Below, piece by piece: positions 22,112-30,084 of a stretch of 42,731 nt of DNA. The notes under the pieces are model-generated. The model was not told the DNA's origin and did no database searches. It saw nothing but the letters and a program-made list of their open reading frames with translations. Made by a program: the position numbers and the translations under genes. This stretch comes from Allomuricauda sp. CP2A (GTDB lineage: Bacteria > Bacteroidota > Bacteroidia > Flavobacteriales > Flavobacteriaceae). Within the stretch, counting starts at the first letter, position 1; every line of letters starts with the position of its first letter. Where the stretch lies: the NCBI RefSeq assembly GCF_001683915.1, contig NZ_LXTT01000036.1, forward strand, positions 1-42,731, written 5' to 3'.

Positions 22112-25100
22112 TTACTCCTGTTTTTGTATTACCAGTTGATACACACAAGGAATCACAATCAAATTCAAAATGGTTGCAGAAAGCAGCCCACCTAAAATGA
22201 CCACAGCCATTGGGCTTTGAATTTCACTTCCCGGCTGCCCGCCTTTTAGCGCAAGCGGAATCAATGCCAATCCTGTGGTAAAGGCGGTCATCAGAATTGG
22301 GTTTAATCTATCCAAAGCACCAGCTTTAATCAGTTCTATACCTGTCTTACCTTCCTCTCGCAAATCTTCGTAACGAGAAACTAAAAGTATACCGTTTCTG
22401 GTGGCGATACCAAAGAGACTGATAAATCCTATGGTTGCCGCAATGCTTACGATTCCTGAAGTGAAGTACACAATAAGAATACCACCAATCAATGCCAAGG
22501 GCAGATTAATGAGCACTACAAAGGCCAGTTTTACATTTTTGAACTCATAATAAAGCAACAGGAATATGACACCAATTGCCAAAATAGCGGTAATCAACAA
22601 TAATTGCGAGGCTTTGGATTCACTTTCAAACTGGCCGCCATATTGTACGCGGTAACCCTCGGGAAAATCGATGGTGGAATTTACGACTTCCTCAATCTCG
22701 TTCACGGCACTTCGCAAATCCCTTCCCTGAACATTGGCCGCTACCACAATCTTCCGTTGTACATCTTCACGGCTAATGGTGTTTGGGCTGCTGACCGATT
22801 GTACCATCGCAAGTTCGCCCAACACGGTCTGTCCACCATCAGGTAAGCTAATCAAGGCGTTTTTAAAGTTTTCCACGTTATCACGAAAGGGTTCTTCATA
22901 ACGCACCACCAAATCAAAATACTTTTGGCCTTCATAAATCTCGCCTGCTTCTTCACCTGCAAACGCAATATCCACCTGTTCCATTAAATCACCGACGGTC
23001 ATACCATAAGCTGACAAAATGGGACGCTTGGGTTTGATACGGATTTGTGGCACTTCTATTTGTTGGTCAACCGCCACATCGGCCAGTCCATTGATGGATT
23101 TGATGTTTTGCTCTACCTGTTTCCCCAACTCGAACAATCGCTGTAAATCCGAACCGAAAATCTTGATGGCAATATTGGCTCGTGTTCCAGAAAGCATATG
23201 GTCAATGCGGTGCGCGATGGGTTGGCCAAGCGTGATATTTACGCCAGGAATGACGCTCAACTTGGTTCGGACTTCCTCAAAAAATTCTTCTTTTGATTTG
23301 TCTTCCAAAGTAAACGGCACATCGATTTCGGCGGCGTTTACGCCTTGGGCGTGTTCGTCCAGTTCGGCACGTCCCGTTCTTCGGGTTACCACATCCACTT
23401 CAGGCATCTCCAGCAGTAGATTTTCTATTTGCTTGCCTGCCTTATTGCTTTCTTCCAGCGACATTCCCGGTGGCCCAACCACGGCTATCACCAGCGAACC
23501 TTCATTGAATTCGGGTAAAAAACTTCGTCCCAATTGGGTTGCCACGACCAAACTTAACAGGAATGCAACGACCGTTACCGCAATCACGGTTTTCGGTATT
23601 TTAATGACCCTATCCAAAGTGGAAGCATAGTGTTTTTGCAACCATTGTTCTACTTTAGTGCCTTCGGCTTGCTTTTTGAGAAGTTTTTCCTTGTTCAATA
23701 AATACGAGCACAATACGGGTGTTACCGTCACGGCCACGACCAATGAAGTCAATACAGAGGTTACAAAGGCAATCCCGAGAGGTTGCAACAATCGACCTTC
23801 CATTCCGCTTAAGAAGAACAAAGGAACAAAAGACACAATGATGATTAATGTCGCAATGATGATGGAACTCCGGATTTCCACCGAAGCATCACGCACGACC
23901 GTAATCATCGATTTGCGCTCTGCTTTTGGCAGACGGCTGTTTTCGCGCAAGCGCTTATAGACATTTTCCACATCGATAATGGCATCATCGACCAAAGCAC
24001 CTATTGCAATTGCCATACCGCCCAGACTCATCGTGTTGATGGTATAGCCCAGCCATTGTAAAATAATTATAGAGACCAATAGGGATATGGGAATGGCCAA
24101 TAATGAAATGACCGTGGTGCGCCAGTTCATCAAAAAGATAAACAAAACTATTACGACAAAGAATGCCCCTTCCATTAGTGTCCAATTCAAGTTGCTAATG
24201 GATGCATTGATGAAATCCGACGACCTGAAGATTTGACTTTTGATTTCTACAGTTTCCGGTAAGGTTTTTTCTAAGTCGGCAATGGCGATGTCCAAATCTT
24301 CGGTCAATTTTAGGGTGTTGACATCGGGCTGTTTGGAAATGGTAAGGATAACAGATTTATTACCATTTAAAGAACCATCGCCGATTTTATCGGATGCCCC
24401 GATTTGAACCGTCGCCACATCCTTGACTTTGATGGTCTGACCGTTGATTTGTTTTACTACAGCTTCCTGTAAATCTTCCAAAACGTAGGCCCTACCGCTT
24501 CCTTTAATGATGTATTGATTTCCGTATTGGTTCACAATACCACCTGGTGCGTTTACATTGGCTTCCTTTACGTGTTCTACCAATTCTTGCAAGCTCACGT
24601 TGTAGTGCTTCAATTTTTCAGGATTGGCAAATACCTGATACTGCTTGTAGTCGCCACCTATGACCACCACGTTGGCAATGCCACCAATGGCTTTGATGCG
24701 CGGGCGGATAGTCCAATCGGACAGCGTTCGCAATTCCATAGGCGACAGACTATCCGACGTTACGCCCAATAGCATAATCTCTCCCATAATAGATGAAATA
24801 GGTGCCATTGTGGGCGCACCGATACCTTCGGGCAAATTTTCACGTACCATTGGGATGCGCTCACTCACAATCTGGCGAGCTCTGTAGATGTCCGTTCCCC
24901 ATTCAAATTCTACCCAAACAATGGAAATCCCTGCGGCGGATGACGAGCGGATACGCCTTACATTGGGCGACCCGTTCATAGCGGTTTCCAATTGGTAGGT
25001 CACCAATTTTTCCACTTCTTCCGATTCCATCCCGTGGGCTTCGGTCAAAATGGTTACGGTTGGTGCTGTCAAGTCTGGGAACACATCTACATTCATTGTT

Positions 25101-25195
25101 TTGGCGTAGTAAATTCCCAATCCGCTCAGTACCACTGCTCCCAACAAAATCATCAAACGATTGTGAAGGGAAAATTTTAATATTTTAGTTAACAT
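22112..25195 (-). CDS. czcA: heavy-metal RND efflux transporter (CzcA/CusA family)
   Basis: A 1027-aa inner-membrane proton/metal antiporter of the HME-RND family, which exports metal ions through a tripartite pump. Two repeats of one plus five to six transmembrane helices with two large periplasmic loops. The TM4 signature GALVDDAIIDVENV (D403, D404, E410) carries the acidic residues of the proton relay. GDYKQYQVFANPEKLKHYNV and other porter-domain motifs are present. Full length and undamaged. It is the last gene of a five-gene operon with an adaptor, an outer-membrane factor and two His-rich proteins. The metal cannot be settled from sequence; Zn/Co/Cd or Cu are candidates. Confidence 0.93.
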   Translation of the reverse strand: MLTKILKFSLHNRLMILLGAVVLSGLGIYYAKTMNVDVFPDLTAPTVTILTEAHGMESEEVEKLVTYQLETAMNGSPNVRRIRSSSAAGISIVWVEFEWGTDIYRARQIVSERIPMVRENLPEGIGAPTMAPISSIMGEIMLLGVTSDSLSPMELRTLSDWTIRPRIKAIGGIANVVVIGGDYKQYQVFANPEKLKHYNVSLQELVEHVKEANVNAPGGIVNQYGNQYIIKGSGRAYVLEDLQEAVVKQINGQTIKVKDVATVQIGASDKIGDGSLNGNKSVILTISKQPDVNTLKLTEDLDIAIADLEKTLPETVEIKSQIFRSSDFINASISNLNWTLMEGAFFVVIVLFIFLMNWRTTVISLLAIPISLLVSIIILQWLGYTINTMSLGGMAIAIGALVDDAIIDVENVYKRLRENSRLPKAERKSMITVVRDASVEIRSSIIIATLIIIVSFVPLFFLSGMEGRLLQPLGIAFVTSVLTSLVVAVTVTPVLCSYLLNKEKLLKKQAEGTKVEQWLQKHYASTLDRVIKIPKTVIAVTVVAFLLSLVVATQLGRSFLPEFNEGSLVIAVVGPPGMSLEESNKAGKQIENLLLEMPEVDVVTRRTGRAELDEHAQGVNAAEIDVPFTLEDKSKEEFFEEVRTKLSVIPGVNITLGQPIAHRIDHMLSGTRANIAIKIFGSDLQRLFELGKQVEQNIKSINGLADVAVDQQIEVPQIRIKPKRPILSAYGMTVGDLMEQVDIAFAGEEAGEIYEGQKYFDLVVRYEEPFRDNVENFKNALISLPDGGQTVLGELAMVQSVSSPNTISREDVQRKIVVAANVQGRDLRSAVNEIEEVVNSTIDFPEGYRVQYGGQFESESKASQLLLITAILAIGVIFLLLYYEFKNVKLAFVVLINLPLALIGGILIVYFTSGIVSIAATIGFISLFGIATRNGILLVSRYEDLREEGKTGIELIKAGALDRLNPILMTAFTTGLALIPLALKGGQPGSEIQSPMAVVILGGLLSATILNLIVIPCVYQLVIQKQE

Positions 25196-25206
25196 AATTC
25201 TCCTTT

Positions 25207-26712
25207 TTAGTGGTCGTGTCCGTGTGCCGGTGTGGTACCGGACATTGATGCCATTTTTACCTGATAGGCTCCTGTAGTGACTACCACATCGCCAACTTTC
25301 AAGCCTTTTAGGACTTCCACGTTTTTACCGTTGCGCTTCCCGATGGTTATGGGTCGTCTTTCAAAACTTTCGCCCCCGAGTTGCAGAACTACCGAGTAAT
25401 TCCCATAGTCTTCTAAAAGTGCCGACTCGGGTACCAGCGTGGTTTGCTCTCCATCGCCCATTGCAATCTGAACCTGGGTCAAGCTCCCATCAGGAACAGT
25501 AATAACATCGTTTACCTTGGCAAACACGGATATCAAAGGATTTTCCCTTTCTACATCTCTTGAAATCGATAATATCTCGCCTTCGGAATCTGAAATGTTT
25601 TTCCAATTATCCAGTTCGGTCTGGTACCACATCCCTTTGATGTTTTTCATCGTCAGGCCATAGGTGGGTGCCACTTGCGATTTCAAGACTTTGGATTCAT
25701 CAGTAGCTACACTTATCAAGACAGCGCCTTGGTCCACATAATCGCCATTGGATACATTAACGGTTCTGATAAAACCATTAAAGGGTGCACGGATTTGCTT
25801 GCTCCCGCCCGAAACGCCCGAAGCGATGGACTGATATTGTGATTTGGCAATCGCATAGTTGCTCTCCACCTTTTCAAACTCAGATTTTGGGATGATTTTG
25901 CTCTCGTAGAGTTCCTTTTTACGGCTGTACTCTGATTGGGCCTGGTTAAATTTCGCTTTCGCGGAAGCGACCTCGGCACTTAGATTATTGTTTGCCAATC
26001 CCTGACTGCTCACGTTCAACAACAATTGGTCCTGTTTCACTTCCATCCCTTCGGTCAGGTTGGTCGTGGTAAAATTGACCGTCCCATTGGCCGTGGCGAC
26101 CATCGTTTTTACAGAACCTTGAGCAGGTTGCCAAACACCCGATGAAGTGATGACATCGTAAATTTCCCCTTTTGTGACCTGCGCCGTTTGAAAGTCTATT
26201 TTCCAAGCCTGTTCCTTTAAAAAGGAAATGGGTGCCTCTCCACCAGCATTGCCTATCGCTTTTTTTGCTTCTTCAAAATTGGCATAGACCATCACATCTT
26301 CAATCACGATGTTGTCACTGTATTGCGGTGTGGAAAGGTCGAAAACCAATTGGTGTACGCCCGCTTCCTTCGGCTGAATGGTGGGTGAAAAAATTCCTGG
26401 GGAAGAAGGGGCATCTGCTGTGGTACGCAAACCTTTGTCTCCTTTTATCAAGCTGACCGTTACCGAGCCTTCGCGTACGGGCTGGTGTTTGTCCAAAACT
26501 GTAAAGTGTGCGGCAAACCTGCTGGATTGCCCGACAATCAATGCCGGGAACTCAACAAAGAGTTCGGTATTGTCTGTCCACAATGTATAATCCAATCTTG
26601 GGGTCTCCTCGCCTACGTGGCTCCCGTCAGCATTGTGGGCGTGTTCATCTTCGTGATTCTGTTTACAAGCTACTGCCATAAAGGCAAGCACAATTATTAA
26701 ATACTTTTTCAT
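25207..26712 (-). CDS. czcB: RND efflux periplasmic adaptor (CzcB family)
   Basis: A 501-aa lipoprotein (VACKQN, cysteine 16 or so) that links transporter and outer-membrane channel. After the lipobox comes a His-rich stretch HEDEHAHNADGSH, then an extra N-terminal beta domain (about residues 40-150), the barrel-sandwich/hairpin region (GVWQPAQGSVKTMVATANGT, coiled-coil hairpin with AEVASAKAKFNQAQSEYSRK), and the C-terminal beta-barrel and membrane-proximal domain. It ends HGHDH, again metal-binding. The HNxDGSH motif is shared with the small lipoprotein 13 bp upstream. It lies 11 bp before czcA. Confidence 0.9.
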   Translation of the reverse strand: MKKYLIIVLAFMAVACKQNHEDEHAHNADGSHVGEETPRLDYTLWTDNTELFVEFPALIVGQSSRFAAHFTVLDKHQPVREGSVTVSLIKGDKGLRTTADAPSSPGIFSPTIQPKEAGVHQLVFDLSTPQYSDNIVIEDVMVYANFEEAKKAIGNAGGEAPISFLKEQAWKIDFQTAQVTKGEIYDVITSSGVWQPAQGSVKTMVATANGTVNFTTTNLTEGMEVKQDQLLLNVSSQGLANNNLSAEVASAKAKFNQAQSEYSRKKELYESKIIPKSEFEKVESNYAIAKSQYQSIASGVSGGSKQIRAPFNGFIRTVNVSNGDYVDQGAVLISVATDESKVLKSQVAPTYGLTMKNIKGMWYQTELDNWKNISDSEGEILSISRDVERENPLISVFAKVNDVITVPDGSLTQVQIAMGDGEQTTLVPESALLEDYGNYSVVLQLGGESFERRPITIGKRNGKNVEVLKGLKVGDVVVTTGAYQVKMASMSGTTPAHGHDH

Positions 26713-26724
26713 CTTTTTCTTTTA

Positions 26725-26985
26725 TTAATGTTGGTGTCCGTCATCATCGTTGGAATGTCCGTGGTCGTCATCGTGACGATGGCCGTGTTCTTCATTTTGA
26801 AGGGTGTCCTGACCTACTGTAAATTCCTCCTGTTTCAAATCTTCCTGTTCCATATGAGAGCCGTCTGGGTTATGCTCGTGACCGTGGTCATCTTGGGCCT
26901 CTTCCTTTTTTGTTTCTCGGCATCCTGTAAAGCTGATTGCTGCCATTACTATTAGTGCCATTATTGTTTTTGATAAATGTTTCAT
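26725..26985 (-). CDS. His-rich small lipoprotein, putative metal-binding
   Basis: An 86-aa lipoprotein with lipobox ISFTGC (cysteine 22) and a mature chain of mostly His, Asp and Glu: DDHGHEHNPDGSH, then HGHRHDDDHGHSNDDDGHQH at the C-terminus. About half of the last 25 residues are His. It likely buffers or hands metal ions to the pump in the periplasm (inference). The HNPDGSH segment recurs as HNADGSH at the N-terminus of the adjacent CzcB, suggesting shared origin or shared metal site. It is inside the efflux operon between the outer-membrane factor and czcB. Confidence 0.75.
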   Translation of the reverse strand: MKHLSKTIMALIVMAAISFTGCRETKKEEAQDDHGHEHNPDGSHMEQEDLKQEEFTVGQDTLQNEEHGHRHDDDHGHSNDDDGHQH

Positions 26986-27005
26986 CTTTTTAATTTTTAA
27001 AATTG

Positions 27006-28190
27006 TTATAACTGATGTATTAATAATTGTGCTTGTAAAAGCTGTAGCTGTTTTTCCATTTGTAGCATTCTATCGGTTGCATCCCGATAGAATTGCACTT
27101 CCATATAGTATTCCAAAAACGAGTATTCTCCCAAGTTGTAAGCTTTAAAGAGCAATTCCTCACTATTTAGGGTTTCCATGGTGTCCTGATATTCGGTGTA
27201 CTTGTCGAGCAACAATTGGTACTGATTGTACTCTTGTTGTAATTTGGCATACAGCATTTGTTGTACAACTTGTGTGTTGGACTGCTGGTATTCGTAATTG
27301 GCTTGTGCCGCTTTTACCTTGTTTTTACTGTTCCACAAAGGAATGGTCAATCCTCCATAAACACCCGAATAATTATTACCGTTGACCCCTTGGTAATTGT
27401 AACCCAATGAAAGGTCAGGCAGTATTTTGGTTTTTTCCAACTGCACGTTTTGTTGTGCCGCGGCTTCATAAGCTTTGAGCTCCAAAAGCTTGGGGTCTTT
27501 GGCCAATTTCTCATTCCATAAATCGGCTACAGTTTGTATCTGAAATGGAATATTCAATTGCAGATTGTCCAATCCAAGCGGTTGATTTCCATTCAAAGTC
27601 TGCAAAGCCGTTCTTTGATTTTGGATTTCCGCTTCCAGTTGTTCCACAACAAATTGCTCTTGAATCCAAGATACCTTAGCTTTGTTAAGGTCTAAAATGC
27701 CGACTTGCTCTCTGTTAAAAAGTTCTTGCATTTGTTCATACACCTCTTGGCTTTGTTTCTTTCTTTCATCTTCAATGGTTTTTCGCTTTTGAAGTATAAA
27801 GAGTTCTATTAGCCCTTTTTTTGCCTTGAGCAGTATTTCTTGGCGTTTTTCGCCATAGGCTGCCTGTGACTGTTCTGCTTTTAGGTTGTTCCATTTGTTA
27901 CGGGCTGCATATACCGAAGGAAATTCAAAGGATTGTGAGATTTCAAACTCGGTATAGTCATCGGTTTGATGGTCGCCAAAAGGCAGATAGTATCCTGAAA
28001 GCTGTGGGTCGGGCAGGTTGTTGCCGCTCTTGTTTTGAAGCTTTTGGCCATCGATAAACGACTGATAAGCCTTCAGCTCTGTATTGTTCTGTTCTATTTC
28101 GTTAAGTAGCTCCCCTATATTTCTATCTTGAGAGAAACCAGTAACAAAGAACAGGCATCCGCATATCGCGAACACGATATATTTGTCCAT
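27006..28190 (-). CDS. czcC: TolC-family outer-membrane factor (CzcC-like)
   Basis: A 394-aa outer-membrane efflux channel. Signal peptide at residues 1-21 (MDKYIVFAICGCLFFVTGFSQ minus the last residue), then two OEP repeats of long helices (LLNEIEQNNTELKAYQSFID, KAKKGLIELFILQKRKTIED, KILPDLSLGYNYQGVNGNNY, YQQSNTQVVQQMLYAKLQQE). The start is placed at ATG 28190; an in-frame ATG at 28244 would add 18 residues in front of the signal peptide. It completes the tripartite pump with czcB and czcA. Confidence 0.87.
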   Translation of the reverse strand: MDKYIVFAICGCLFFVTGFSQDRNIGELLNEIEQNNTELKAYQSFIDGQKLQNKSGNNLPDPQLSGYYLPFGDHQTDDYTEFEISQSFEFPSVYAARNKWNNLKAEQSQAAYGEKRQEILLKAKKGLIELFILQKRKTIEDERKKQSQEVYEQMQELFNREQVGILDLNKAKVSWIQEQFVVEQLEAEIQNQRTALQTLNGNQPLGLDNLQLNIPFQIQTVADLWNEKLAKDPKLLELKAYEAAAQQNVQLEKTKILPDLSLGYNYQGVNGNNYSGVYGGLTIPLWNSKNKVKAAQANYEYQQSNTQVVQQMLYAKLQQEYNQYQLLLDKYTEYQDTMETLNSEELLFKAYNLGEYSFLEYYMEVQFYRDATDRMLQMEKQLQLLQAQLLIHQL

Positions 28191-28281
28191 TGTTTGAAAA
28201 TTTAGGTTTAATCTTGCCTGATAAGAGACAGGCCTGAAGTTCAATAGGATTTCTACCTAATAGATAGATAATCCCAAACGA

Positions 28282-28722
28282 TTAACCTAAAGATGGTGGC
28301 CCCCGTAAATAGAGGGATGAAAGGAAAGGATTAAAATAGTGGTTGAGCGGATGATAAAGCGGCGGTTCGTTGTTAGGCCTCTTATCAATAAAATATAGTT
28401 CTTGAAAACCAGAATTGGTTTTTACAACATTCTCATTCGTGTCGGTACGGTGTTCAACGATTTGTCTTTCGACAATAATATCGGTTGAAACCGAGGAATG
28501 GACGTGCATATCCATAAAGAACCCGAAAAAGCCATATGGTGATTCTTCGTCTTCGTGCGAACCATTATCGTGATGGTGGTGTTCGCCCGTATGGGCAACA
28601 TCCGAATGGGAATACGAATCCTGGTGCTGATGATGCAGATGAGGAAATGCTTGGTGCAGCACCATAAGGCCAAACAGGCCCAATAAGAGAAATGCCGCTA
28701 TTTTGTGTGCTTTTTGCATCAT
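28282..28722 (-). CDS. His-rich membrane-anchored protein heading the efflux operon
   Basis: A 146-aa protein: one hydrophobic segment (AAFLLLGLFGLMVLHQAF), immediately followed by HLHHQHQDSYSHSDVAH and HTGEHHHHDNGSH, then a conserved-looking tail ending SLYLRGPPSLG. Small proteins of this layout precede czc operons in Flavobacteriia; they may sense or bind metals at the membrane, but no function is proven. I start at ATG 28722 (a second ATG follows directly). A Bacteroidetes sigma-A -7 motif TACCTTTG lies 4 nt upstream, so the transcript may be leaderless. Confidence 0.65.
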   Translation of the reverse strand: MMQKAHKIAAFLLLGLFGLMVLHQAFPHLHHQHQDSYSHSDVAHTGEHHHHDNGSHEDEESPYGFFGFFMDMHVHSSVSTDIIVERQIVEHRTDTNENVVKTNSGFQELYFIDKRPNNEPPLYHPLNHYFNPFLSSLYLRGPPSLG

Positions 28723-28725
28723 TTG

Positions 28726-28733
28726 CAAAGGTA
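28726..28733 (-). promoter_or_regulatory. Bacteroidetes -7 promoter motif for the efflux operon
   Basis: Minus-sense TACCTTTG matches the Bacteroidetes housekeeping -7 consensus TAnnTTTG exactly. A TTG at a proper -33 distance is not evident. The motif ends three to four bases before the ATG, which implies a very short or absent leader. Confidence 0.5.
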
Positions 28734-28774
28734 GTAATTATTTCTGTTTGTTAAAATTACAATAAATATTTAAT

Positions 28775-28800
28775 TGAAAAATCCAGTTTAAGGTACTGGA
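28775..28800 (-). terminator. terminator downstream of the DUF932 gene
   Basis: Minus-sense TCCAG-N9-CTGGA (28782-28800) followed by TTTTTC. Stem of only 5 bp but with a clear T run, 15 bp after the stop at 28815. Confidence 0.6.
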
Positions 28801-28814
28801 CAAACCTTTTAAAT

Positions 28815-29651
28815 CTATGCCAGAGCATACACTTCATCGAACAACTTTTTATCCAATCGTTCTTGCTGGCCAAAACTCTTTTTCAAGAAATTGTGCAATA
28901 CAGAGTTGAAAGCATTATAGCCCAACCAAAGATTAGGTTTCTCGTCGAGCAATAGGGCTTCGTAATTGAGGATTTCAAGTACCTCTCTCGACTTTTTCGA
29001 TGGGTCGCTATTCTTGTCACTACATTCATATCGGAACAGTTTTGTCCTGTCCAGAATAGCTTTCACGAACTCTTTGGTGTCAATGATTTTAAATTCCTTC
29101 ATCTTATCGAATTTCTTGGTAATGGTATAGAATTCGTTGTCCAAGAATTTATCAAACAGGTTGTTCAACATTGGCATTATAAGGTCTGTATTGTTCCTGC
29201 TGTGCTTGATTGAAAACTCGATTTCAGCCTGTGAGACGTGCAATCCGTTAGAACAAACCTTTCTATAAAAACCGAAGTGGCCAGAGGTCTTTTCACTTCC
29301 ATCGTAAGAATTCTTGAAACGAAGCATCGGTAGTATCAAGTCCTTGTTATTCTTAACCGTAAACTGGCTTTTGTCGTCAATGATAAAATCAGTGATGAAC
29401 GACCTATCGTTCTTGTTGACGGTTCGTTTGTGGTAGTTGAGACCACCATCAATCAACATTTCTTCTGCTTTTTTGAAGAACAATTGGTTTGGGATGTGGC
29501 CGTAACTGTTCGATACCACATTGACGATTTTGCCATTCGAGATGATGGCATTTTCAAGCCCACGACGAGATTCCATCTGGGTCAGACTTTTTAAGGATTT
29601 CATTTCGGTTGAAACGAAAATCTCATCTTGTTGCAAATTTTGTAAATACAT
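28815..29651 (-). CDS. DUF932 domain-containing protein
   Basis: A 278-aa cytosolic protein of the DUF932 / phage-plasmid-like family: NAIISNGKIVNVVSNSYGHI, QLFFKKAEEMLIDGGLNY, KDLILPMLRFKNSYDGSEKT, GHFGFYRKVCSNGLHVSQAE and NLWLGYNAFNSVLHNFLKKS are characteristic. The family is common on plasmids, phages and ICEs next to ssb and ParB-like genes; its biochemical role is unknown to me. It is followed by a terminator and preceded by 17 bp and the 53-aa gene, with which it likely forms an operon driven from the structured leader at 29831-30017. Confidence 0.8.
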   Translation of the reverse strand: MYLQNLQQDEIFVSTEMKSLKSLTQMESRRGLENAIISNGKIVNVVSNSYGHIPNQLFFKKAEEMLIDGGLNYHKRTVNKNDRSFITDFIIDDKSQFTVKNNKDLILPMLRFKNSYDGSEKTSGHFGFYRKVCSNGLHVSQAEIEFSIKHSRNNTDLIMPMLNNLFDKFLDNEFYTITKKFDKMKEFKIIDTKEFVKAILDRTKLFRYECSDKNSDPSKKSREVLEILNYEALLLDEKPNLWLGYNAFNSVLHNFLKKSFGQQERLDKKLFDEVYALA

Positions 29652-29668
29652 AGCTTTTGAATTTTAGG

Positions 29669-29830
29669 TTAAACATTTTGTGACAGTACGACGTAGTGTT
29701 CTGGATACTTTTCTCTGTAGTAAGCCAGATGACTTTCGGCACCTTCAATCTTGTAGTTTTCCTTACTGGATTGATAATGTACCTCGGCTTCTTCGACCGA
29801 AATCTTTGATTTTTTTGATACTTTTTCCAT
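29669..29830 (-). CDS. 53-aa hypothetical protein
   Basis: A short, unlisted-size gene read from ATG 29830 to TAA 29669: MEKVSKKSKISVEEAEVHYQ at the start, then an EGAESHLAYYREKYPEHYVV segment and the end LSQNV. Predicted helical and charged, no membrane segment. I support it by its start context: the sequence before its ATG is homologous over about 180 nt to the leader of the parB-like gene with the same spacing to the ATG, and its stop is 17 bp from the DUF932 start. I know no function. A longer open frame across the same DNA (29623-29895) is in another phase and is not supported by this context. Confidence 0.65.
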   Translation of the reverse strand: MEKVSKKSKISVEEAEVHYQSSKENYKIEGAESHLAYYREKYPEHYVVLSQNV

Positions 29831-30017
29831 AATGCCGAAATTTTAGTTAAACAATATTTGGGCATCCCCAAACGGAAGCTAAAATCACGGCTCAAAAGGA
29901 AACGGAATAAATGAGAAGAGGGATATGCGCAACGGCTTTATGCCGTAGTCTTTTGATGGGTGTATTTTATGGGTTTACCTTTGCACTGATATTGATTGAT
30001 GCTTTTCCTGTAAACCC
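29831..30017 (-). repeat. structured leader repeat, copy A
   Basis: Imperfect repeat of 31873-32051, lying directly before the ATG of the 53-aa gene. Helices visible: GGGTTTA/TAAACCC (29971-29977, 30011-30017), TCAAAAG/CTTTTGA (29892-29898, 29950-29956), ACGGC/GCCGT (29932-29946), TTTGGG/CCCAAA with a 4-nt loop (29857-29872). The outer and the last helix differ in sequence from copy B but stay paired. The parB terminator lies just upstream of it. Likely a promoter plus RNA leader or a folded single-strand element. Confidence 0.65.
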
Positions 30018-30030
30018 GTATAGGATTATC

Positions 30031-30067
30031 ATAAAAAGAAAAAGGGCCGACACGGATGCCGACCCTT
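30031..30067 (-). terminator. terminator of the parB-like gene
   Basis: Minus-sense stem AAGGGTCGGCA/TGTCGGCCCTT (two G-T wobbles; 30042-30067) followed by TTTTTCTTTTT. It starts 18 bp after the stop at 30085. Confidence 0.7.
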
Positions 30068-30084
30068 CTTCAGAACAACAAAAG

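Noticed and set aside
29623..29895. 90-aa minus-strand frame
   Set aside because: It is out of phase with the 53-aa gene whose ATG has the same leader context as the parB-like gene.
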